From NCBI GenBank assembly GCA_949130485.1, contig OX422185.1, positions 14,879,011 to 14,943,010 on the forward strand: DNA of 64,000 nucleotides. Direction: 5' to 3'. Numbering within the stretch: position 1 is the first letter of the stretch; the number at the start of each line of letters is the position of its first letter. Positions 56,571 through 64,000 of the stretch are shown piece after piece. Source of the DNA: Agelas oroides. Lineage: Eukaryota; Porifera; Demospongiae; Agelasida; Agelasidae. The notes under the pieces were generated by a model. It saw only the letters and a list, made by a program, of their open reading frames with translations. It was not told where the DNA came from and made no database searches. The position numbers were made by a program, and so were the translations under genes.

Positions 56571-56750
56571 GCCCGGCGGAAGCAAAATTGAATTGGTCCG
56601 GCCGAGTACGTGACTGCATGCGAAAGCACGCAGCAGCTGGGGGGAAGGGGGGGGGGGGGCATCCTTCACCCCCCAAGGAAATTTTTCAAATTTGATGCTC
56701 TGAGATTGCTTCTGGGGCCAGTTTTGGACCCTTCTTCAGCCCTATCTGTA
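56571..56750 (+). repeat. Dispersed repeat related to the 1.2-kb unit start
   Basis: gcacgcagcagctgggggg, the following aggaaatttttcaaatttg-like block and attgcttctggggccagttt match 38140-38220 and its copies with many changes. A caggcccggcggaagca start resembles a hAT-type end; a similar ctcaggcccggctccagca lies at 48891. Confidence 0.55.
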
Positions 56751-58290
56751 GCTCTTGGCTAGCTGGATTCTGATTCAAATTGACATGTCCAGGTTCGTTG
56801 AATATATGGTCTGGTTCGAACATCGCGTATATTTCTGCACTAACACGAAATTAGTTCCAGACTCTCTCCACGCGTGCATCAAAAAGTTGGGCGGGGGACA
56901 GAGAACGAGGCTTACACGAAATTGTTGCCGCCAATGCGGACGTAGGGACGGGAATTTTGATTTCGAAATTCGCATAGCCGCGCAACCGACGAACACTACA
57001 GAGAGGGCCGAACTACGCTATTCGCACAGCCGCGGCAACCGACAGACGCTGCAGCTACGGCTGAGCTATGCTACATTAGTCTGGCATCATCTGGCACTTA
57101 GCTTGCAGGCGACAAGCACGCATATTTCCAGCCTGCACAAGCATGTGGCTGCTCGAAAAATCTTGGAAAGTCTCTAAAAAAAGACTTGTGCTGCATAATA
57201 AGATGTGCTCATCTGTAGGTGTGCATGGACATGATGTCTGGAAAGCTGTCTAAAGGTGCCCCTCTTGTTTATTACATTCAACATCAGATGTTTCTTTCCC
57301 CTCCCCCTCTGCACTGGAAACCAAGCTACAGTTACGTAGCATCATACTTCATAAATCACCCACCCTTTCTATAAGTATTTACGCTTGTACCTGAGTATTT
57401 ATGTTGTGCATGTGATACCACAAAAACTTACTTTTCACAATACACTGGCAAGTTTATGAGGGTTTCTTAGTTCGGGGTGCATTGAGACAATTAAAGGTTT
57501 CATAATTGCATAGACGTTTCCTAGAAGGTTTCATTTGTATGGACACTCTTCTCTGAAGCCATTCTAAAACCAGTCACATTCACTGTCATTCTATACAGCT
57601 AATGTAAGAATCGTCTAGTATGCACTGCTTGTGTGTGTGTGGCCACTCCCGACATATAGCTAGGTACTTTTGTAAAGTTGTAGGGTTCACACAGCCCATT
57701 CATATAGAATAATATTCTGACAAGATATTCCCCCAAATATATATATATATGTAAGATTAGACAGCTGACAACTATGCTCACTTAAGCTGATAATTTTGTC
57801 GGTCGTAGGTGATACCAATTGAGAGACTACTAAGAAAAAGCCATAGCTACCTAGCCCTGGACCCAACTTGCTTCATTTGTGGTCAAGCATGGCAATGGCA
57901 GCACTACAACCTTGTAGCATACTGGCTTAACGAAACCAAGCTTTATATATGTTGGCAAATTGTCTCCATCTCCTCGGATTTGTATGTAATTTAACAGACT
58001 GTACAAGACATCAATCTTTGGATGATAAGGAAATGTATCACACACATAAGTATTGATTTACCAACAATTTTCAAATGTACATGGATTGACAGGTTTTTCT
58101 GGGAGTGTTTGCATGCAGATATATGTACACAATTAAGGCTGCTCTTCTTCTCCTGGGAACAATGCTATTGCCATATCTAATAATTGCATGGCAAAAGGTT
58201 GCATTAAATAATCAAAGCTAGCAATTTACATTCTTTAGATGCACGGATTTATTTTTACCTCAAATGCAAATTAAAGGATTCACGTAATAG
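56751..58290. other. No confirmed gene
   Basis: A 140-codon frame at 56755-57177 has no recognised domain. It overlaps a decayed family-A end (ggggacagagaacgaggct near 56893). A 61-codon frame at 57809-57994 is also unsupported. Short AT microsatellites occur near 57736. Confidence 0.4.
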
Positions 58291-58527
58291 TGTGACAGTT
58301 GAACTATATTGTATATTTATTAGAAACAAGACAATTGTCTATGCCAAGATAATTAGCAAGTATTTTCAGCTGTGTTGTCTGTCTTCTAGAATATTCTTAG
58401 ACATGCTATATATTGCTGTGTACTTTTCATTGTATTGAGTCAGTCACAATCTCAGTCTACAACCTCTGTCACCGAGAACGCTTGTCGCGTAGCCAGTGTG
58501 AAATTCCCGAGAGCAGCGAACAGTACA
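58291..58527 (+). repeat. Probable 5' LTR (237 bp)
   Basis: It would start TGTGACAG and end CAGTACA, giving TG...CA ends, three bases before the primer site. tgctatatattgctg near 58410 is a TATA-like element. The right LTR is outside the window, so the left border is a guess from the TG terminus. aatag would be the left target repeat. Confidence 0.5.
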
Positions 58528-58530
58528 AAT

Positions 58531-58549
58531 TGGTGTCAGGAGTGGGATT
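58531..58549 (+). promoter_or_regulatory. Primer binding site for tRNA-Leu
   Basis: tggtgtcaggagtgggatt is the exact complement of the 3' end of animal tRNA-Leu(CAG) including CCA. Minus-strand DNA synthesis would begin here. Confidence 0.8.
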
Positions 58550-58557
58550 GACACGGA

Positions 58558-59145
58558 ATGGCTACCAGAGCAGCAAGCAGGCTAGAGGAGCAGATGGCTG
58601 CCTTGCTGGAGAAAATGGACAGGCAGAGCGAGCAACTAGAGGACCTGGCCAAGCGACAGACTGAGCGCGTGGACGGGCTGGCTCGGAAGCAGGAGGAGAC
58701 CGAAGAACATGTGTCTGCCGTGGAGAGCGACTTGAATTCAGTGAAAGCTACTGTTGACGGGCGGTTGAGTGTGGTGGAAGGATCTCTGACAGGCCTGAGA
58801 ACAGAGCTGCACGAAAAATTGTCGGAAAGACAAGAGCGGCTGAGGAAGGAGCTTCGTCACGAACTCCTGCGAGACCTGAACGCACCGACAGAGCTACCGG
58901 AAGGTGGACTGAGCCCTACTGCCCCTCCGTTTGTACCTAGAGATGTGTTGGAGGACGGTACTACGGCGCCAGCTGGTCGAGGGCCCACTACCACCGGAGT
59001 GACACAGCAGCGGCCGGCTCCATTCGATGGAAAGTGCGCCTGGGACACTTACCGGGCTCAGTTTGAGCTTTTAGCCGACCTGAACAAGTGGAGTGACACT
59101 GACAAGGCAGCTCACTTGGCCATTAGTCTCAGAGGTGCTGCAGCC
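58558..59145 (+). CDS. gag: Gag, part 1 (interrupted)
   Basis: It starts MATRAASRLEEQ nine bases after the primer site. Residues ~8-105 form a long Glu/Lys/Arg/Leu coiled coil, followed by a Pro/Gly/Thr linker. From ~150 the Gag-fold start appears (PFDGKCAWDTYRAQFELL). The frame is cut after 196 codons by a transposon whose 9-bp duplication (gctgcagcc) lies in a run of Ala codons. The continuation is 59720-59800 and then 61191 onward. Gag would form the virus-like particle core. Confidence 0.85.
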
Positions 59146-59710
59146 TAGCCTCGTTCCCAGGCCCTGCGCGTTCGTCGCTTGCAGTACGAAATTCGCGCAG
59201 AGGGCCTGGGCTCGTTCATCACGTGATGTGTGCCGCAGCCGTAATTTTACGTCACACCAGATATGGCCGCGCCGTGTTGCAGCATTGGTTGTAGAGATAA
59301 CCACAAATGGAGTTGGAAGAACCTGAAACAGGTCACGCCCGTACGATAGACTACAATAGTAAACTCGAGCTGAAGAAGACGAGGAGTCGAAATCCAGGGT
59401 CGACCTAGTAACACGATGTGGCAAGGTATCTGAATATAGACGTCTACTATCCAGCTAAACATGGCAGCTTGTGCTCTTTCGCTGCCGAGACTTTTAGCAC
59501 TTAGGTAAGTTCGCACACGAACCATTACTGTGATCTCTGTGGGCCTCTTTCAACGCTAAACTGGGCGCTAGCTCATCTATGACATCATTGATTCCAGTAG
59601 AATGGACGTGACGTAAGCTGCGGCACACATCACGTGATGAACGAGCCCAGGCCCTCTGCGCGAATTTCGTACTGCAAACGACGAACGCGCAGGGCCTGGG
59701 AACGAGGCTA
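59146..59710. mobile_element. Family A element (565 bp) inserted in gag
   Basis: TIRs of ~95 bp start tagcctcgttcccaggccct, include cgtcgcttgcagtacg and extend through tcatcacgtgatg to a cgcagc end. gctgcagcc is duplicated exactly on both sides (59137-59145, 59711-59719). Nine bases equal three codons, so the insertion is clean with respect to gag. It encodes no protein. Confidence 0.92.
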
Positions 59711-59719
59711 GCTGCAGCC

Positions 59720-59800
59720 ACGGTCCTGACTAACTTGCACCCTACACAGAGACGGAGCTACGAGGCTCTCACATCAGCGCTTGATTCCCGTTTCGGTGTC
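59720..59800 (+). CDS. gag: Gag, part 2 (27 codons between two insertions)
   Basis: It encodes TVLTNLHPTQRRSYEALTSA and LDSRFGV, the middle of the Gag domain, in frame with part 1 once the first transposon and one target copy are removed. It is cut at ggtgtc by the second element. Confidence 0.8.
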
Positions 59801-60085
59801 ATAGGATATTTGGCATCCCCGGTTTTTTGTATCCCCGTACATAATATCCTAAGATATTATGTACCCCCGCACGAAATATCCTCAGGATATACGGTACCCC
59901 CAAATGTATCCCCTAGGAAATTTTGTATCCCGTTGCGGTACCGACCAAACGAAGAAGCTAGCCAATGACAGTGAGATTGCTGTGCCGTTTTTGAATCTTG
60001 ACACCTTCGGTAGAAGTTTCTGGAAAGATGCCATCTGTATTTAAGGAGCTGTGTCGCCCGATAAACTCAAATTCAGCTCAGTATC

Positions 60086-60704
60086 ATGAGTCAGCTACCT
60101 ACCATCATCTCAGAGCCCGAGTCAGCGGACGCTGACACTCAGGACGGCAAGGACGGAGGAGAGAAGGAAGCCGAAACATATGAGAATGTTTTTGAGTATC
60201 TCACTATTAAAGGACAGGGTGCATCAAAAGCTGACAAGAGCGTTCTTAGAAGAATGTCGAAGAAGTTCCAAGTTGTGGATGGAATCCTCCACTACAATGG
60301 AAAAGAAGGGCAGCTGAGGCAGGTAAACTGCAGGCTATGTATTAAGCTGGAAGGTAGTAGGGTTTAGCTTCAGCGAGGTTGACTTCATGCATCAGCTAGT
60401 AGAGTAGGCCTGTGGAGGCCTTCGAGAGCATCTTAAATTGGAAGGGCATAAGTTAATGAGATTCTGGCAAGGGGTGTTATACAAGCCCTGCTTGTTATTG
60501 TGTTGCTCAACTTGCTGTGTGTGAAAGGTTGTGATGAATTCGGATACAAAATCCAAAATCTTGGAAGCCTGCCACAATGACCGAGTAGGAGGATGCCACT
60601 TTGGACGTGACAAGACTGCATTTAAGATGCAAAGCCACCTCGTGCAGTGTTTCGAGATGGAAGTCCTCTCACCTTTTCCACAGACAAAAAAGAAAGTCAA
60701 GTGA
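60086..60704 (+). pseudogene. KRBA2/Ginger-like integrase N-terminus, with probable intron
   Basis: Exon 1 (60086-60322, 79 codons) ends DGILHYNGKEGQLRQ before gtaaac. A 205-bp intron to 60527 ends in gtgaaag; exon 2 resumes in phase 0 with VVMNSDTKSKILEACHNDR, then GGCHFGRDKTAFKM. The H...C-H-x-G-H/C-F-G-R-D-K-T pattern is the integrase H2C2-type zinc-binding domain as in KRBA2 and Ginger transposases. The stretch before it (VLRRMSKKFQVVDGILHY) also fits that family. The frame stops at TGA 60702, before any catalytic residue, so the product cannot be a transposase. Confidence 0.6.
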
Positions 60705-60707
60705 AGT

Positions 60708-60863
60708 ATGCTTGCAAACATTCTCATTCCTGTGTACTGCCACTGTGGTAGACCAGACTCTCTAGATGAGATGATTCAATGTGACGCATGGTTTCATTTT
60801 CAGTGTGTACACATTAAAAGAGCCCCAGACAGTGATTGGTTTTGTTCTACTTGTGCTAAGTAG
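60708..60863 (+). pseudogene. PHD finger remnant of the same transposase
   Basis: After the TGA at 60702 the same frame continues, and from the ATG at 60708 encodes MLANILIPVYCHCGRPDSL, then EMIQCDAWFHFQCVH and DSDWFCSTCAK before a TAG. The Cys4-His-Cys3 spacing and the WF-C-x2-C end are those of a PHD finger, a histone-tail reader that is a C-terminal accessory domain in some transposases. Its position directly after the zinc-binding domain shows that the catalytic core between them was lost. Confidence 0.65.
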
Positions 60864-61190
60864 ACATGCTGTTATTGTACTTGTACTAAGTAGACATGCT
60901 GTTAATATACTTGTAAGTAGATATGCAATTATTACTATACTTAAGCTTGTTTGACATTTTTCACATTCTTCAGTCTTTAAACATGGTAATCAACAATGCC
61001 ACATGGAAACAGTGTAACATGCAATATGGTAATCATTAACATAGAAGGGGTACAAAAAATACTAGGATATTTTGCATGGGGATACATAATACACTGAGCG
61101 TACCAAATATCCTAGGGGGATGCAATATATCCTAGGATATTTTGCATGGGGATACAACATTTCGGGGGATACAAAATATCCTGTGATGTC

Positions 61191-61748
61191 GGAATGGCTC
61201 ACCAAACGGAGTTGAATAGGTCTCGGCTGAAGGCCAGGAGCCGACGCAGAGAGGAGACCCTCGCGGAGCTCGCAGAGGATGTAGAGCGGCTAGTCCGCCT
61301 TGCCTATCCGGAGGCTGATGAAAGTATGGTTGAGGATCAGTTCGTGGATGCGTTGCCTGACGAAGACATGCGTCTGCGTATCAGGCAGAACAAGCCTACT
61401 ACGGTGAGAGACGCACTAAGACTTGCACTGGAACTGGAATCCTACCAACTTGCTAGTAGGCAGAGGACAAAGTTAGTGAGAGGAACTCACCTGGAAGAGG
61501 GATCAACACAGCCGGAACAGCCAACTGTTACGTCTTCTGCAGATGTCTTGCAGCAACTGGTCGAAGCTATTCGGCAATGTGGAAAGGAGTCACAACGTCG
61601 GAGAAGCTACCGGAGAGATCGTGCCCAGCAGCCAAGTGTGAGTGGTATAATCTGTTGGAGATGCAAGGAGAGGGGACACCGGAGACGTGACTGCCCGCAG
61701 TTACAGAATGAACAGCATGCTGCAACCCGTTCGGAAAACGGGAACTAG
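61191..61748 (+). CDS. gag: Gag, part 3 with CCHC zinc knuckle
   Basis: It continues gag from MAHQTELNRSRLKARSRRRE through an acidic helical stretch (LAELAEDVERLVRLAYPEA) to the knuckle CWRCKERGHRRRDC (C-x2-C-x4-H-x4-C) that binds RNA. It ends at TAG 61746-61748. The Arg/Lys-rich region before the knuckle is typical nucleocapsid. Apart from the two insertions no break was seen in gag. Confidence 0.85.
   Translation, partial: GMAHQTELNRSRLKARSRRREETLAELAEDVERLVRLAYPEADESMVEDQFVDALPDEDMRLRIRQNKPTTVRDALRLALELESYQLASRQRTKLVRGTHLEEGSTQPEQPTVTSSADVLQQLVEAIRQCGKESQRRRSYRRDRAQQPSVSGIICWRCKERGHRRRDCPQLQNEQHAATRSENGN
61733..61739 (+). promoter_or_regulatory. Possible -1 frameshift site between gag and pol
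   Basis: Gag reads tcg-gaa-aac-ggg-aac-tag. Pol lies in the -1 frame, which is open from 61712. The heptamer G-GAA-AAC has an AAC A-site codon able to re-pair as AAA and resembles relaxed slippery sites such as G-GAT-TTA. No downstream structure was evaluated. Confidence 0.4.
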
Positions 61749-62743
61749 CCGGGCTTGCGGGGCAAAGCTCGGCTAGCAATTCTATAGCCCCTGTTAAGAG
61801 TAATGAGAATTTTGTCATCCTCAAGACTGGTTCCATCAATGGAGCTGGTGATAGCCTCACTGTGTCTGGAACAATCAATGGAGCCTCCTGCGAGATTACA
61901 GTGGATACTGGCAGCAATATTTCTATTGTTAGGCCAGACATTCTCAAGGATGTTCCTGCAGATCTCCTCCAGCCAGTGCACAGCTACATCCGGACTGTGA
62001 CTGGGGAACAGGCTCCCATACATGGAAAAGGACAACTCCAGCTGGGAATTGGTCCACTTATGATTCCTCAAGAGCTGTGGGTTGCAGATATACAAGACCA
62101 GTGTATCCTTGGGCTGGACTTTTTGTACCCCAATGGTTGCCAAGTTAACCTCCATGACCAGCTGCTAACCATTGGTGAACACCAGATCCCTTTGAAAAGA
62201 TCGTCTATTGTCACTGACCAAGGATGCAAGGCTGTGCTGGTACGGAAAGTCTGTTTGCCACCCCTGGCCGAAACCATTGTGCCAGTGAGAGTTGAAGGAG
62301 CCCAATTGTGCACAGTTGGCTTGTTGGAACAAAGCACAGACCCAACTCACTTTGATGATTTGTTGGTTGCAAGAACCCTGGTGGATACCACCAGAGAGAA
62401 CATTCCACTGAGGGTGTTGAACCTCTCTCATCAACAACGCACCATCAGAAAAGGCACTCAGCTTGCCGCCTGCAACACTGTGAACTATATTGTTGGTGCA
62501 CCTTCACCTGTGGCCAAACAGATCTCTGGTCAGGTACAAAGAACTACCACTGTAGAGGAACTCCCTCCTCATTTGAAAGATCTTCTTGCTCGAAGCGTGA
62601 CAGGATTGACCGAGACCGAGAGTGTGGATGTATGTCAACTCCTGGCCCAGTTTTCTGATGTGTTCTCTGCTGGACCACACGATCTGGGGTGTACTGATCT
62701 CATCAAACATCACATCGACACTGGCTCCTCAAAACCTGTCTGA
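61749..62743 (+). pseudogene. pol: Pol, protease region, ending in a premature TGA
   Basis: The frame is open from 61712. It contains the aspartic protease motif V-D-T-G-S at 61901-61915 and I-L-G-L-D-F-L near 62104, the two hallmarks of retroviral-type proteases that cleave Gag and Pol. A linker follows, leading to the usual H-x-I-D-T-G segment (KHHIDTGSSKPV) just before RT. The frame is broken by TGA at 62741-62743, where related elements carry an Arg codon; CGA to TGA is the common CpG decay change. Everything downstream stays open in the same frame. Confidence 0.85.
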
Positions 62744-64000
62744 CAGCCTCCTAGAAGACTTCCATGGGCCAAGAGAGAGGATGCAGAGAAATCCATACAG
62801 GAAATGCAAGAGCAAGGTGTCATTGAGCCATCTTCAAGTCCATGGTCGTCTCCAATAGTGCTTGTACAGAAGAAAGACGGCACAAACAGGTTCTGTGTTG
62901 ACTACCGCAGACTCAATGAGGTTACCCACAAGGACTCGTACCCTCTGCCCAGGATTGATGACACCATCGATGCCTTGTCCGGAGTTGAGTGGTTCTCTAC
63001 CCTGGACCTCAAGAGTGGATATTGGCAGGTCCAGCTGGATGAAAGTTCCAAAGAGAAGACAGCCTTCTCAACTGGCCATGGATTATGGCAGTTCAAAGTC
63101 ATGCCATTTGGACTTTGTAATGGCCCGGCTACCTTTGAACGATTGATGGAACAAGTTCTTGCCGGCCTACCTCTATCCACAGCACTGGTGTACCTTGACG
63201 ATATCCTGGTCCCTGGACAGTCCTTCTCTCACCAACTCACCAACCTACGGAAAGTGTTTGAGAGACTGAGGGCTGCAAAGCTGAAGCTTTCACCCAAGAA
63301 GTGTCTTCTCTTCAGGAGAGAAGTCAAGTATCTCGGTCATGTGGTCAGTAAGAATGGCATATCTCCGGATCCTGACAAAGTGAATGCTGTAATGTCCTGG
63401 CCTACCCCCACATCTGCCACGGAAGTGAAGAGCTTTCTTGGACTGTGCTCTTACTATCGAAGATTCATTCTGCACTTCTCTAATATTGTTCATCCTCTAC
63501 ACCAGTGTGCAACTGCTGTGCCGTTCTGTTGGTCAACAGAATCTGATAATGCATTCCAGAGATTGAAGTTGTCCCTGACACAGGCACCATTTCTCACCTA
63601 TCCTGATCCGGGTGCCATGTTCATTCTAGACACTGATGCCAGTGGTACCTGTATTGGAGCAGTACTTTCGCAAGTATCTTCTCCTGAGCATTGCTCTAAC
63701 CCTGAGCAAGAGAGAGTGGTGGCATACTACAGTTGTACTCTAAGTCAAACCGAGCGTCGCTACTGTGTTACTCGTAAGGAACTTTTAGCCGTGGTGAAGT
63801 CCATCAAAAACTTCCATGTCTACCTCTATGGAAGAAAGTTCCTGCTCAGAACCGATCACTCTGCTCTGCAGTGGCTCTTGAGTTTTCGTCATCCAGAAGG
63901 CCAAGTTGCCAGATGGCTGGAGAGGCTACAGCAGTATGAGTTCACTGTAGAACACAGAGCTGGTACCAAACATGGAAATGCTGATGTCTTATCAAGGCGA
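62744..64000 (+). pseudogene. pol: Pol, reverse transcriptase and RNase H, continues beyond window
   Basis: This is the same frame as the protease and open to the window end. RT motifs in order are SPWSSPIVLVQKKDG, FCVDYRRLN, STLDLKSGYWQ, MPFGLCNGPATF and the catalytic Y-L-D-D at 63191, then YLGHVVS. RNase H follows with FILDTDASGTCIGAVL, E in TRKELLAVV and LRTDHSALQWL, ending HGNADVLSRR. The integrase should follow outside. It copies the element RNA into DNA in particles. Only the TGA at 62741 separates it from gag-protease. Confidence 0.92.

Larger units (their letters stand above)
59801..61184 (+). mobile_element. Family F: integrase-type DNA transposon, core deleted (1384 bp)
   Basis: The outer ends are ataggatatttggcatcccc and, mirrored, ggggatacaaaatatcctgt. 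Behind each end the aatatcctaggatatttt and gtatcccc words are repeated three to four times, like subterminal binding sites. The gag flanks ggtgtc and gatgtc match at five of six bases, and removing the element plus one copy restores gag frame exactly. Inside are a spliced zinc-binding frame and a PHD finger but no DDE catalytic core. Confidence 0.75.
58291..64000 (+). mobile_element. Ty3/Gypsy LTR retrotransposon, 5' part, interrupted
   Basis: The order is a probable 5' LTR, a tRNA-Leu primer site, gag with a coiled coil and CCHC knuckle, then aspartic protease, reverse transcriptase and RNase H in a second frame. The integrase and 3' LTR lie beyond the window. Protease-RT-RNase H order and sequence place it in Ty3/Gypsy (Metaviridae). 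Two DNA transposons (59146-59710 and 59801-61184) split gag, and pol has one in-frame TGA at 62741, so this copy cannot make its full proteins. Confidence 0.92.

Noticed and set aside
56755-57177. 140-codon frame downstream of the Death exon
   Set aside because: It contains a family-A transposon end and has no recognised domain or splice support.
61567-62155. Minus-strand frames over gag-pol
   Set aside because: They are antisense shadows of a well-supported retrotransposon coding region.

Overview
The window looks like a piece of an invertebrate animal genome, most likely a marine sponge. I judge this from the density of short inverted-repeat elements, the spliceosomal GT-AG signals, a metazoan Death-domain exon, a 2A translational-recoding peptide and an integrase-zinc-finger/PHD element. 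This is inference from style, not a database match. There is no bacterial gene organisation, no rRNA gene and no intact tRNA gene.

Layout. 0-19.8 kb is mostly intergenic or intronic DNA with dispersed inverted-repeat transposons and a few isolated exon-like stretches (5749-5832, 8208-8357, 15929-16017). 19.85-30.5 kb is one satellite array of about 113 monomers of 67 bp. It holds five copies of a 608-bp transposon, all at the same monomer position. 30.5-33.2 kb is low in structure. 33.46-36.93 kb holds two coding-looking minisatellites (48-bp and 54-bp periods). 37.9-41.65 kb is a threefold tandem duplication of a ~1.2-kb unit carrying a conserved short ORF. 41.7-52.6 kb is intergenic with MITEs, microsatellites, a tRNA-derived relic and exon-like segments. 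53.2-56.5 kb has two phase-compatible exons: an N-terminal 2A peptide and a Death domain, the kind of module expected at the start of an innate-immune receptor. 58.29 kb to the end is a Ty3/Gypsy LTR retrotransposon with a tRNA-Leu primer site, gag, protease, reverse transcriptase and RNase H. It runs off the window, its gag is split by two nested DNA transposons, and its pol has one in-frame TGA.

Mobile-element families recognised by their own target-site duplications (TSDs): (A) TAGYCTCGTTCCCAGG palindromic elements, 9-10-bp TSD, 62 to 1443 bp long; (B) CARGAG elements, 7-bp TSD; (C) CCCTTTAA elements flanked by TTAA (piggyBac-like); (D) CAGNGGCGGATC elements with 5-bp TSD (hAT-like); (E) a GGGTTGGTG element with 9-bp TSD (Mutator-like); (F) an AGGATATTTTG element carrying integrase zinc-binding and PHD remnants. 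The 67-bp satellite monomer itself reads like a decayed family-A mini-element, so one transposon lineage may have supplied both the satellite and the larger element amplified inside it.
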